NCBI RefSeq assembly: GCF_963667045.1
Contig: NZ_OY762934.1
Location: forward strand, 4,098,501-4,162,500
Reading direction: 5' to 3'
Length of the DNA stretch: 64,000 nt
Source: an uncultured Cohaesibacter sp.
Lineage (GTDB): Bacteria; Pseudomonadota; Alphaproteobacteria; Rhizobiales; Cohaesibacteraceae
Shown: positions 17,287-25,517 of the stretch, one piece after another
Layout of the letters: each line of letters starts with the position of its first letter
Numbering within the stretch: the first letter of the stretch is position 1
Notes under the pieces: generated by a model
Told to the model about the DNA's origin: nothing
The model's database searches: none
Seen by the model: only the letters and a program-made list of their open reading frames with translations
Program-made: the position numbers and the translations under genes

Positions 17287-19059
17287 CTAGTGATCGATGG
17301 CAGCGCCAGCCCCTTTCGGGATACGGATGCTTTCGACCAGATCCTGAATCTCCTTCGGAGGTTCTGCGGACATGGAAGAGACCAGATAGGCCACTGCGAA
17401 GTTGATGATCGCACCAACGGTACCGAATGCTTCCGGAGAGATGCCCAGGAGGTGGTTGTCCGGGGTGTTTGGCAGCATTGCGGTACCCGGAATGAAGAAC
17501 CAGCCCTTGTAAGTGAAGATATAGAGCAGGGTCGTTGCGATACCAGCAATCATCCCCAGGATTGCGCCCTTGGAGTTCACGCGCTTGGAGAAGATGCCCA
17601 TCATCAGAGCCGGGAAGATGGAGGAGGCAGCCAGACCGAAGGCCAGAGCCACAACCTGAGCAGCAAAGCCCGGAGGATTGAGGCCGAGGTAGGCGGAGAT
17701 CACGATGGCAACAGCCATGGAGATACGGGCCCACGTCAGTTCCTGCTTCTCGGTGATCTGCGGCGTGAAGGTGCCTTTCAGCAAGTCATGGGAGACCGCC
17801 GAGGAAATTGCCATCAGAAGACCTGCTGCGGTGGAGAGAGCGGCGGCGAGACCACCGGCAGCCACCAGAGCAATCACCCAGTTCGGCAGTTTGGCGATTT
17901 CAGGGTTGGCCAGAACCATGATGTCACGGTCGACGGTCAGCTCGTTGCCCTTCCAGCCAAATTCTTCGGCTTTCGTTGCAAAGGATGCAGACTTGTCGTT
18001 GTAATACTGGATGCGGCCGTCACCGTTCTTGTCTTCGAATTTCAGAAGGCCGGTGGTTTCCCAGTTCTTGAACCAGTCAGGACGGCTTTCATACAGCAGG
18101 TTGCCGTCTTCCGCACCGACTGCGCCGGTCTGGATGGTGTCCATGAGGTTCATGCGGGCCATGGCGCCAACGCCAGGAGCGGTGGTGTAGAGGATCGCGA
18201 TGAAGACCAGCGACCAGCCCGCCGTCCAGCGTGCGTCGGAAACCTTCGGCACGGTGAAGAAGCGGATGATGACGTGTGGCAGACCAGCGGTACCGATCAT
18301 CAGGGACATGGTGAACATGAACATGTTGAACGGATTGGATGTGAAGCTGGTGTATTCGGCAAAGCCGAGATCAACCACGATCTGGTCAAGCTTGGCCAGC
18401 AGAGGTTCACCCGAAACATGGTTGGAGAACAGGCCAACCTGCGGCAGGATGTTGCCGGTCAGTTCCATGGAGATGAAAATGGCCGGAATGGTGTAGGCAA
18501 GGATCAGAACGCAATACTGTGCGATCTGGGTGTAGGTGATGCCCTTCATGCCGCCCTGAACCGCGTAGAGGAACACGATCGCGGTGCCGATCAGCAGACC
18601 GGTGGATGCGTCCACTTCGAGGAAGCGCGAGAAGGCAACGCCAACGCCCTTCATCTGGCCGATAACATAGGTGATCGAGCAGATGATGAGGCAGATAACG
18701 GCCACGATGCGGGCGGTCGACGAATAGAACCGGTCGCCGATGAATTCAGGCACGGTGAATTTGCCGAACTTGCGCAGATACGGGGCCAGCAGCATGGCCA
18801 GCAGCACGTAGCCGCCGGTCCAGCCCATCAGGTAGGCCGAAGCACCATAGCCGCTGAAGGAGATGATCCCGGCCATGGAGATGAACGAGGCTGCAGACAT
18901 CCAGTCGGCAGCGGTTGCCATGCCGTTGGCAATCGGGTGAATGCCGCGGCCGGCGGCGTAGAATTCACCGGTCGAACCGGCGCGTGCCCAGAAGGCAATT
19001 CCGATGTAGAGCGCAAAGGACGCGCCTACAATGATGTAGGTAAGAGTTTGAAGATCCAT
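17287..19059 (-). CDS. Sodium:solute symporter large subunit (ActP-like, VC_2705 subfamily)
   Basis: A 590-residue SSS-family permease with about 13 membrane segments. Typical sodium/solute motifs are seen early (GEFYAAGRGIHPIANGMATAADW, SAASFISMAG). The family is annotated as acetate or small-monocarboxylate symporter and pairs with a DUF4212 small subunit, encoded just upstream here (21-bp gap), which strongly supports the subfamily. A long extramembrane insert at about residues 305-375 carries an EF-hand-like loop, DKNGDGRIQYYN (343-354), with Asn in place of the usual last Glu. Substrate is inferred; acetate, pyruvate or propionate are candidates. It is followed by a terminator-like hairpin and then signalling genes. 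Confidence 0.92.
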   Translation of the reverse strand: MDLQTLTYIIVGASFALYIGIAFWARAGSTGEFYAAGRGIHPIANGMATAADWMSAASFISMAGIISFSGYGASAYLMGWTGGYVLLAMLLAPYLRKFGKFTVPEFIGDRFYSSTARIVAVICLIICSITYVIGQMKGVGVAFSRFLEVDASTGLLIGTAIVFLYAVQGGMKGITYTQIAQYCVLILAYTIPAIFISMELTGNILPQVGLFSNHVSGEPLLAKLDQIVVDLGFAEYTSFTSNPFNMFMFTMSLMIGTAGLPHVIIRFFTVPKVSDARWTAGWSLVFIAILYTTAPGVGAMARMNLMDTIQTGAVGAEDGNLLYESRPDWFKNWETTGLLKFEDKNGDGRIQYYNDKSASFATKAEEFGWKGNELTVDRDIMVLANPEIAKLPNWVIALVAAGGLAAALSTAAGLLMAISSAVSHDLLKGTFTPQITEKQELTWARISMAVAIVISAYLGLNPPGFAAQVVALAFGLAASSIFPALMMGIFSKRVNSKGAILGMIAGIATTLLYIFTYKGWFFIPGTAMLPNTPDNHLLGISPEAFGTVGAIINFAVAYLVSSMSAEPPKEIQDLVESIRIPKGAGAAIDH

Positions 19060-19079
19060 GGTCTAGCTCCTCGCGTTCC

Positions 19080-19340
19080 TTATTCTTCAACGCCAAATTT
19101 TTTGTCGATCGCATTCATGCGGATTGCATAGAAGAAGATGAGTCCCAGAAAGACCCAGATTGATCCCTGCTGGGCAAACCAGAATCCCAAGTCGGACCCG
19201 CCGACTGAAATTCCCGAAAGAGCAGGACGAAGAAGCAGACCAAACCCGAAGGAGGCGATGAACCAAATGACAAGGCAAATCGCGATCAGATTCAGGTTGG
19301 CTTTCCAATAGGCATGTCCGGATTCGTTGTTCTCGGCCAT
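19080..19340 (-). CDS. DUF4212 sodium:solute symporter small subunit
   Basis: An 86-residue protein with two membrane helices, matching the DUF4212 family: HAYWKANLNLIAICLVIWF near the N-terminus, FGFGLLLRPAL, then LGFWFAQQGSIWVFLGLIFFYA and a short charged tail NAIDKKFGVEE. The start at 19340 follows GGGGGAA; the first ATG of the ORF overlaps that site and is less likely. It heads the operon leading to the large subunit. Members always travel with SSS large subunits and are thought to be an accessory transport subunit. Confidence 0.92.
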   Translation of the reverse strand: MAENNESGHAYWKANLNLIAICLVIWFIASFGFGLLLRPALSGISVGGSDLGFWFAQQGSIWVFLGLIFFYAIRMNAIDKKFGVEE

Positions 19341-19863
19341 AATTCCCCCCATGGTGCTGAACCGCCTGGCGGTTCATGTTCCATTCTGAAAGGTCTGTCC
19401 CTGATGGTTGTGTCTGTTCAGGTGCAGTTCCTCAGCTGCACCGCGACATTTTTTATACCGGTCATGGACAAGACCATGTGAGTTGTAAGATACAGATGTG
19501 CTGAATACAGTCGTCTGTCCTTGCAGTGATCTAAAATGAGAGGCGTTATCAATTCAATTAATTGTTCGTATAATTCCGTCATCCTTTAGTCTGGCGATGT
19601 GTAAGTGAAATTTATACTGAATTTATGATTTGTTTCTTGCATTTTAACTGGAAGTATTTCTTTAGTTTTATTTGGAGTAAAGTATAATTGCATAGGTTTT
19701 CATTTTGCGTTTGCGAAGCCAAAACGGGGAGGCTGCTGCGTTGCAATATGGTGATGCGGCAGGCGCTAGGTTGCGGATCCGACTGGGATTTCCCCACTTT
19801 CTGAAACGATCCCGGATAGCCAAGGCGATTGACCTTGCCGTCGCTCTCATGCATATGGAGAGC
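19341..19863. other. AT-rich divergent intergenic region
   Basis: About 520 bp between the symporter operon (minus) and the RluA-type gene (plus). The stretch 19530-19700 is clearly AT-richer than its surroundings and probably holds the symporter promoter and regulator sites. I see no ORF with a ribosome site, and no RNA gene or long palindrome. Confidence 0.5.
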
Positions 19864-20547
19864 ATGTCTCATCCACCCAGCCTCACTCCGCCTCTTGTCG
19901 ATTATGACCCACCCGTCGAGCCCTATCTTGACGTGCTCTATGAGGATGCGCATTTCGTTATTCTCAACAAGCCATCTGGCCTATTGAGTGTTCCGGGCAA
20001 GGCGGAAGAGCATTGGGACTGTCTTGAGCACCGGGCGAAACAGCATTTCGGGGATGCGCGAATCGTTCACCGGCTCGATATGGATACCTCGGGAATCATG
20101 GTTCTGGCGCGCACCGATGATTGTCACCGCAACCTCGGGCGCCAGTTCGAGAAGCGCAAGGTGCAGAAGAGCTATGTGGCGCGGGTCTGGGGCACGATGG
20201 TCGGCGAGGGGGGGACGGTGGACCTGCCGCTGATCTGTGACTGGCCGAATCGCCCCAAGCAGATGGTATCTTTTGAGCATGGCAGACGGGCCGTAACGGA
20301 CTGGCAGGTGATCGGACGCGATGAGGCCAGCACGCTGGTGCGGCTGTTTCCCCATACGGGTCGGTCGCACCAGCTGCGGGTGCATATGCTCAGCCTCGGG
20401 CATGTGATCATGGGGGATCGCTTCTATGCCGAGGGCGAGGCGCTGTCTGGTGCCGACAGGCTGATGCTGCATGCCGAGACGCTCGGCTTCATCCATCCGG
20501 CCAGGGGGGAATGGGTGGATTTTGTCTGCCCAAGCCCTTTTGGTTGA
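19864..20547 (+). CDS. RluA-family pseudouridine synthase
   Basis: A 227-residue RNA pseudouridine synthase. The catalytic aspartate lies in the hallmark RIVHRLDMDTSGIMVLA. Other family motifs are ILNKPSGLLSVPGKA, KSYVARVWG and PHTGRSHQLRVHMLSLGHVIMGD. There is no S4 domain, and the length is close to E. coli RluA (219 residues), which modifies U746 of 23S rRNA and U32 of several tRNAs. The target here is inferred from that similarity. ATG 19864 has GGAG 6 bases before it; the ORF extends 53 codons upstream without family similarity. Confidence 0.9.
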   Translation: MSHPPSLTPPLVDYDPPVEPYLDVLYEDAHFVILNKPSGLLSVPGKAEEHWDCLEHRAKQHFGDARIVHRLDMDTSGIMVLARTDDCHRNLGRQFEKRKVQKSYVARVWGTMVGEGGTVDLPLICDWPNRPKQMVSFEHGRRAVTDWQVIGRDEASTLVRLFPHTGRSHQLRVHMLSLGHVIMGDRFYAEGEALSGADRLMLHAETLGFIHPARGEWVDFVCPSPFG

Positions 20548-20613
20548 GATCGCCCCGCGATTGTTGCGATGTTTTGGCGGGCATGCTCCTTAGCGCTCCT
20601 CGGAGTGGGGGGC

Positions 20614-21135
20614 TCACACCCTTTCCCGTTTGAGGTGCTCAAGGGTTTCGTGCAGACTGGATAGAAAGCGCGACCGGTCGGCCTTCGAGAAGGGGGGCGG
20701 GCCGCCGCCGATGTCGCCGCTGGTCTCGCGCAGATCTGCCATCAGGTTGCGCATGGCAACCGCCGAACCGATGGAGTTTTCCGTAAATGGCTTGCCGGTG
20801 GTGCCGATCACGCTGGCGCCCTTGGCAATGCAACGCTGGGCAAGCAGGATGTCGGCCGTGACGACCACCGCGCGCGGGTGTGCTATGCCGGCGATGTGAT
20901 CATCGGCAACGTCCGGGCCGTCCTCAACCTTGACGAAACTGATGGGGATCGCCCATTCGTCCCTGCGTGGCATGCGCATGAACTGGTTGGCCACGAGAGT
21001 GACCGGAGCGCCATGACGCTCGGCCACCTTGTAGATCTCTTCCTTGACGGGGCAGGCATCGGCATCGACGAGGACTTCAACCGGACGATGCTCCGGAGTT
21101 GCTGTCTGCTCCTCACTTATCGCTTCTTCGTTCAT
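20614..21135 (-). CDS. YaiI/YqxD family protein (DUF188, UPF0178)
   Basis: A 173-residue member of the DUF188 family, seen from VEVLVDADACPVKEEIYKVAERHG, LVANQFMRMPR, VVTADILLAQRCIAKGA and GKPFTENSIGSAVAMRNLMADLRE. The acidic positions (DADACP) suggest a PIN-like metal-binding nuclease fold, but the family has no agreed function. ATG 21135 overlaps the glycerate kinase stop by 4 bases (a TTG seven codons upstream is the alternative), so the two are translationally coupled. Confidence 0.9.
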   Translation of the reverse strand: MNEEAISEEQTATPEHRPVEVLVDADACPVKEEIYKVAERHGAPVTLVANQFMRMPRRDEWAIPISFVKVEDGPDVADDHIAGIAHPRAVVVTADILLAQRCIAKGASVIGTTGKPFTENSIGSAVAMRNLMADLRETSGDIGGGPPPFSKADRSRFLSSLHETLEHLKRERV

Positions 21136-22427
21136 TGGCTCTTGTCCACCAGACAAATCTGGATATCGGCAACGTTGGTGCCGGTTGCGCCGATCATCAG
21201 ATGGTCGCCGGACAGGTCCAGTGCCTTGTAGCTGTCGTTGTTGGCCAGCAGCTCCAGTGGCCGTGCGCCGGACTGCCGGATCCGATACAGCGTTTCGGCA
21301 TCCACCAGACCACCGGCACTGTCGGTCGGGCCATCGCGTCCGTCGGTGCCACCCGACAGGAACACCCAGTGGCCGTCAATCGGCTGTTCTTCGCTGGCCG
21401 CGGCAAAACGCAGGGCCAGTTCCTGATTGCGGCCGCCTTTGCCGTCGCCTTTCAGCGTGACCGTGGTCTCGCCACCCCAGATATAGGCGGTCTTCTGGCC
21501 ATCTGGTGCTGCGCGGGCCGCTTCGAGCAACCGCGGGGCTACCACCTCCACGTCGCCTTCCAGCAGATCGTCAAGAATCGTGCCTTGCCAGCCTAGGGGA
21601 AGGGCCTCCAGAACCGCATCCAGACTGAGGCGGTTGGAGCCAATGAGCCGGTTGGTGGTGTTGGAAAAGTCGGTAGCGTCTGCCGCATCCTGCGATTCCA
21701 GAACTGCCCTGACCGGTGGCGGCAGCTGCTTGACCAGCCCCTTGGCGGCAAACAGCGCCAGAGCATCCTTCTTGCTGCCAAGGGGTGGATTGGTCGGGCC
21801 CGAGGCGATGACGCTGAGATCGTCGCCGACCACATCTGAGAGGATGAAGCTGTCCACGGATGCGGGAGCTGCCAGTTGGCTGAGACCGCCGCCCTTCAGT
21901 TGCGACAGGCACTGGCGGACCAGATTCATCTCCTGAATGACATAGCCATTGGCGAGCAGCAGCCTGCTGATGGCGGCCTTGTCCTCAAGGGTCAGGCCGG
22001 GCAACGGCGCCGGAACCAATGCCGAGCCGCCGCCGCTGATCAGGACGATGACGCGATCCTGTGCGGTCGCGGTTGCCAGCATGTCGATGATTGCCTGCCC
22101 CGCCGCAAGGCCGTTTTCATCCGGCACGGGGTGCCCGGCTGCAAAGCATCGGGCGCCTTCAATCTGTGTCGCATTCTCGTAATTGGTGATGACGAGGCAT
22201 TCATGCGGCGTCTCGTCCGGCAGGGCCCTGAGGCAGGTTTGTGCCATGGCACCGGCGGCCTTGCCAAGGGCGATGACCAGATAGCGCCCCTCTTGCAGGG
22301 GAGACAGGGGATTTTCGCCAAAGGCCTTTTCCAGCGCCAATCGGGGGTCTGCGGCGGCCACGCCTTCCTCGAACAGGGCGGATGCGAGGTCTCTCAACTG
22401 CCTGATTTCGCTTTCTTCACCAGTCAC
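21132..22427 (-). CDS. Glycerate 2-kinase, type II (MOFRL family)
   Basis: A 431-residue glycerate kinase of the GckA/TtuD type, phosphorylating D-glycerate to 2-phosphoglycerate. The N-terminal DUF4147 domain shows ALGKAAGAMAQ, AAGHPVPDENGL and LISGGGSALVPAPLPGLTLEDK. The C-terminal MOFRL domain shows GGRNQELALRFA and FLSGGTDGRDGPTDSAGG. GTG 22427 follows a strong GGGAGGT site; earlier in-frame codons lie in a region without similarity. It links glycerate from the serine, tartrate or glycosyl-glycerate routes to glycolysis, and may serve the ABC/GH63 operon at 29-37 kb if that releases glycerate. Confidence 0.92.
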   Translation of the reverse strand: MTGEESEIRQLRDLASALFEEGVAAADPRLALEKAFGENPLSPLQEGRYLVIALGKAAGAMAQTCLRALPDETPHECLVITNYENATQIEGARCFAAGHPVPDENGLAAGQAIIDMLATATAQDRVIVLISGGGSALVPAPLPGLTLEDKAAISRLLLANGYVIQEMNLVRQCLSQLKGGGLSQLAAPASVDSFILSDVVGDDLSVIASGPTNPPLGSKKDALALFAAKGLVKQLPPPVRAVLESQDAADATDFSNTTNRLIGSNRLSLDAVLEALPLGWQGTILDDLLEGDVEVVAPRLLEAARAAPDGQKTAYIWGGETTVTLKGDGKGGRNQELALRFAAASEEQPIDGHWVFLSGGTDGRDGPTDSAGGLVDAETLYRIRQSGARPLELLANNDSYKALDLSGDHLMIGATGTNVADIQICLVDKSQ

Positions 22428-22620
22428 ATCTACCTCCCGCTGTCGACTGTCTTTTCCATCGGGGGCCAAGTATAGGGGCAAGGGGGCCAAAGGACCAGCC
22501 ATTCTGACGGGATTGTCTGTTTGGGCACAGAGGTTAGAAGGGGGGATGCGTGGGGATGGGCGGGATCGGGCGGGAGCCTTCCGGTGGTGAGACAGGATTG
22601 CCAGTCCTTAAAGCAGTCCC

Positions 22621-22662
22621 CAAAAAAAGATGCCCTGTCCCAGAGCGATCTGGGACAGGGCA
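22621..22662 (-). terminator. Strong Rho-independent terminator of the candidate sRNA
   Basis: A perfect 13-bp stem (TGCCCTGTCCCAG at 22631-22643 with CTGGGACAGGGCA at 22650-22662) and a 6-base loop, followed on the minus strand by TC and seven T. The T-run fixes the direction as minus. Confidence 0.88.
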
Positions 22663-22785
22663 TGTTCGCCACTTGGGCGGGGTTCAAACCTCATGCAAAT
22701 CGGGGAGGAGGCAGCATGAGGCTAGAGGGGGGTCCCCGTCGCAAATGACCTCACCTCTTTGCAGAGGCTTCGTTGGCTCACTTAC
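22621..22785 (-). ncRNA. Candidate structured small RNA with anti-Shine-Dalgarno loop
   Basis: No ORF explains this block, but on the minus strand it forms a series of hairpins. A CCTCT/AGAGG stem-loop (22754-22767) is followed by an 8-bp stem CCTCATGC/GCATGAGG (22689-22696 with 22714-22721). Its 17-base loop contains CCTCCTCCCC, matching the anti-SD core of 16S rRNA. A small CGCC/GGCG hairpin (22667-22679) and a 13-bp terminator end it. A TAAAAT box with a TTTGCG-like -35 sequence lies just upstream of about 22785. Length, about 165 nt, and architecture resemble alphaproteobacterial trans-acting sRNAs with C-rich anti-SD loops (alpha-r14 or CcsR/cuckoo type); family membership is not established. 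Confidence 0.55.
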
Positions 22786-22903
22786 AGGGAACATTTTACG
22801 ACTTTCGTCTTATGCGCAAAAGAGGCTTTTTTGCTTGTCAGCCCTGATATCGCTGCATGACTAGGCCTGTTTTTGCGAGAATTATTAGAGGTTTATACGT
22901 ATT

Positions 22904-23038
22904 TTAGCCGTCGCGGCGGTCGTAGAAGGTCATGGCATCCCATTCGCGCGGGTTCGGGTGGATGCGCGGTTCGGAGCTTGCCAGAGTCTGGAAGAATCTC
23001 AGGGCAAATGAAAATGGGCTGTTGCTTTTTTCGGACAT
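22904..23038 (-). CDS. Small hypothetical protein (44 residues)
   Basis: An ORF too short for most gene finders: it starts MSEKSNSPFSFALRFFQTLA, and its C-terminal half includes IHPNPREWDAMTFYDRRDG. A GAGAG site lies 6 bases before the ATG. Third codon positions are GC-rich like neighbouring genes, which supports real coding. There is no membrane segment; an amphipathic helix around FALRFFQTLA is possible. I do not recognise the family. It lies 119 bp upstream of the candidate anti-SD sRNA on the same strand and 200 bp from the LexA box that serves the divergent imuA gene, so it could be cotranscribed with the sRNA or be SOS-responsive; neither is shown. Confidence 0.6.
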   Translation of the reverse strand: MSEKSNSPFSFALRFFQTLASSEPRIHPNPREWDAMTFYDRRDG

Positions 23039-23239
23039 AGGCCACTCTCTCGTCATCGTTTGTGGTTTTGGGCGTGGTTTCGGATATTGGCTTTTCTTGA
23101 TGGGAACTTTGGCGGTTTTCTGCGCTTTTTTGAAGAGATAAGTTTGCGCGGCCTTTATGCCTTATATGCATGTCTTCAAATCCAATGATGCAAATTTGTA
23201 TGAAGCAAGGTGGCTGACAAGGAGGTTGCTCCATGATAT

Positions 23240-23254
23240 GTTCTCTTTACGTTC
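23240..23254 (+). promoter_or_regulatory. LexA (SOS) box of the imuA-imuB-dnaE2 operon
   Basis: GTTCTCTTTACGTTC is a perfect copy of the alphaproteobacterial LexA operator, the direct repeat GTTC-N7-GTTC. It lies 15 bp before the imuA start, so LexA would block the promoter or early transcription until DNA damage. Confidence 0.88.
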
Positions 23255-23269
23255 TTATTGGAGGGTGTC

Positions 23270-23938
23270 ATGCAGGATCTTTTGACGGATGTTTTTCCCT
23301 TGCGAGGTGGTCGGGCACATGAGGTGACCGGTCAGGGGGCGACGGTGTTTGCTGCCATCACCTGCGGGATTGGCCAGCGGAGTGATCGGCGCCCGGCCAT
23401 GTGGCTGGTCGAGGGCTGGCAGACGGAGGGGCTCAATCCGGATGGTCTGGCGCCTTTCTGCGATCCGCACCATCTGCTGCTGGCGCGGATGTCTGACCAG
23501 AAGGCCATGCTGGCGTCTGCCGAGGAAGCCTTGCGCTCGGGGGCGCTGTCCACCGTGGTGGCCGAAGTGCCACGTGAGCTGAGCTTCACGGCAGGGCGTC
23601 GTCTGCAGCTCGCGGCCGAGGAGGGCAAGGCGACCGGGATCCTGATGATCGGCGAGGGGATGGGCAACAATGCTGCCGAAAGCCGCTGGCATTGTTCACC
23701 GCTTTTCTCCCCGAAATTCCGGCAGGATCAGGTGGTTATGTCATCGCGGCAGACTTCCGACTCGACTCTTCAGCGCTGGCAGCTTATAAAGAACAAATCA
23801 GGAACATTAGGGTGTTGGGATTTGATCTGGGATGCAGAGACGCGTCGTGTCATTGTGGTTTCCGAGGCTGGCGAGCGACCGCATTCTGCGGCGCGCGGTC
23901 ATGACGACGCCTTTTGCCCTCACGTTGCAGCAGAGTAA
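23270..23938 (+). CDS. imuA: ImuA, RecA-like SOS mutagenesis accessory protein
   Basis: A 222-residue RecA/SulA-like protein that acts with ImuB and DnaE2 in damage-induced translesion synthesis. It shows the N-terminal DVFPLRGGRAHEVTGQG, then GALSTVVAEV and LTFTAGRRLQLAAEEG-like strands (here LSFTAGRRLQLAAEEGKATG), SRWHCSPL and ERWQL/WDL-type segments typical of ImuA. ATG 23270 has a GGAGGG site. The 3' end overlaps imuB by 107 bases in another frame, an unusually long overlap, and transcription is under the LexA box immediately upstream. Confidence 0.88.
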   Translation: MQDLLTDVFPLRGGRAHEVTGQGATVFAAITCGIGQRSDRRPAMWLVEGWQTEGLNPDGLAPFCDPHHLLLARMSDQKAMLASAEEALRSGALSTVVAEVPRELSFTAGRRLQLAAEEGKATGILMIGEGMGNNAAESRWHCSPLFSPKFRQDQVVMSSRQTSDSTLQRWQLIKNKSGTLGCWDLIWDAETRRVIVVSEAGERPHSAARGHDDAFCPHVAAE

Positions 23939-25517
23939 TGCCGAGCGGCTTTATTGTCTCAATGAAAGCGCCGAGCGGGAAGGGTTGCAGCGGGGCATGG
24001 GGCTGGCGGATGCCCGGGCCCTGTGCCCGCAGTTGCAGACCATGCCGGCGGACCGCGAGGCAGATGGCCATTTTCTGCAGTTGCTGGCGCGTTGGGCCGG
24101 TCGCTTCTGCCCCTGGGTGGGGCTGGATGGCGAGGATGGCCTGCTGCTTGACGTGACGGGCTCGACCCATCTGTTTGGCGGTGAACTTGCCTTGCTGGAG
24201 ACCATCGAGGAGCGCTTGGCGCGGGGTGGTATTGCCGTGCAGCCGGGGCTGGCCGATACGCGCGGAGCGGCCTGGGCGCTTGCCCGTTATGGCGGCTGGG
24301 TGGCTGATGAGGCGGGGGCGGCACTGTATGACCAAAGCTCTTCCGGTCCAGTTTCTCATCAGATCTCCCATCGGGCCTCCCGTCTGGAAACCCGTCTGGC
24401 TGCGCCGGGCAAGGCGCTTGCCGCGATTGGCGGCTTTCCCATTGCGGCCCTGCGTCTGGAAGAGAAGGTTTGCACCGGGCTGATGCGGCTTGGGGTGCGG
24501 ACCATCGATGCGCTTCATGCCCTGCCGCGGGCCACGGTCACACGTCGCTTCGGGCTGGAGCCGCTGCTGCGGCTTGATCAGGCGTTGGGGCATAGGGATG
24601 AGGCGATATCGCCCCTCTCCGAGGCCCCACATTATGGGGTGCGGATGAGCCTGCCCGAGCCGATCGGTCTGGCTGATGACGTCATGGCTGTGGCGGCCAG
24701 ACTGATGGACCGGCTGTGCGACAAGTTGGACCGGCAGGGCGCCGGGGCGCGGGTGTTGCAATTGACCATGCGGCGTATGGATATGGAAGCCAGTCAGGTG
24801 GAGTTGCGGCTGGCCCGCCCCATGCGGGAAGCGGGGCGCATCCTGCCGCTGTTCGAACGGGGCGTTGGCGAGGTGGATGCCGGGTTCGGCATTGACATGG
24901 TGCGGCTGGAAGCAACCGTCGTCGAGCCGATGGCCGATGAGCAGATGGCGAGCGTGGTGCTGAGCCATGGGCGGAGCGACCGCAAGGCTGAGGGCTCTTC
25001 CTTGCCTGCCGACCATGCGCTGGATGATCTTGTCTCCCGGCTTGGCAGCCGTATCGGGCTTGAAAATATCCTGCGCTTTGTCCCGGCCGACAGCCACATT
25101 CCAGAACGCAGTTTTTCGCTGCAGCCTGCGGCGTGGACCAAGGCAGCTTCAGCTTGGTCCTCTCACTGTGGGGCATCTGAGGGAGAAGGGGAGCGCGCGG
25201 GGGGCTATTGTCCCCGTCCTGTGCGCCTGTTCCCCCCCGAACCGATCGTCCTGCCCCTGTCGGCTGAGCCGGATTCCGGGCGGCGGGAGCCGCCGGCGCA
25301 TTTCCGCTGGCGGCGGATGCAGCTGTCGGTGGCCTCGGCGCGCGGGCCGGAACGGATCGCACCGGAATGGTGGTGGGAAGACCCGGCGTGGCGGTCTGGT
25401 CTGCGCGATTACTGGTGGGTGGAGACCCGTCAGGGCTGGCGGCTGTGGCTGTTTCATACGCCACAGAACCGGCTCTCCCATCTGTCCAGCTGGTTTGTGC
25501 AGGGTGAATTTGCATGA
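23832..25517 (+). CDS. imuB: ImuB, inactive Y-family polymerase homologue
   Basis: A 561-residue Y-family (DinB/UmuC-like) protein that bridges DnaE2, ImuA and the sliding clamp rather than synthesising DNA. The N-terminus MQRRVVSLWFPRLASDRILR is the usual ImuB start, followed by GMGLADARALCPQLQTMPAD, GLLLDVTGSTHLFGGE and GLADTRGAAWALARYG. The catalytic acidic residues of active Y polymerases are not evident. The C-terminal region has SIGLENILRF-like and PEWWWEDPAW segments. Its start lies inside imuA (107-base overlap) and its end overlaps dnaE2 by 4 bases, so the three are translationally coupled. Confidence 0.92.
   Translation: MQRRVVSLWFPRLASDRILRRAVMTTPFALTLQQSNAERLYCLNESAEREGLQRGMGLADARALCPQLQTMPADREADGHFLQLLARWAGRFCPWVGLDGEDGLLLDVTGSTHLFGGELALLETIEERLARGGIAVQPGLADTRGAAWALARYGGWVADEAGAALYDQSSSGPVSHQISHRASRLETRLAAPGKALAAIGGFPIAALRLEEKVCTGLMRLGVRTIDALHALPRATVTRRFGLEPLLRLDQALGHRDEAISPLSEAPHYGVRMSLPEPIGLADDVMAVAARLMDRLCDKLDRQGAGARVLQLTMRRMDMEASQVELRLARPMREAGRILPLFERGVGEVDAGFGIDMVRLEATVVEPMADEQMASVVLSHGRSDRKAEGSSLPADHALDDLVSRLGSRIGLENILRFVPADSHIPERSFSLQPAAWTKAASAWSSHCGASEGEGERAGGYCPRPVRLFPPEPIVLPLSAEPDSGRREPPAHFRWRRMQLSVASARGPERIAPEWWWEDPAWRSGLRDYWWVETRQGWRLWLFHTPQNRLSHLSSWFVQGEFA

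Noticed and set aside
17074-19131. 685-codon plus-strand ORF antisense to the symporter gene
   Set aside because: A codon-bias shadow of a clear membrane transporter; its His/Gly/Asp-rich translation has no recognisable domain.
22665-22700. tRNA-like string GGGGTTCAAACCTC
   Set aside because: The stem pairing of a T-arm is absent and no acceptor or anticodon arms can be drawn; the bases belong to the candidate sRNA hairpins.
22621-22785. 6S RNA, tmRNA or SRP RNA as identity of the minus-strand structured RNA
   Set aside because: Length would fit 6S, but no closing stem between the ends could be drawn; the SRP GGAAG loop and tmRNA tag or acceptor elements are missing.
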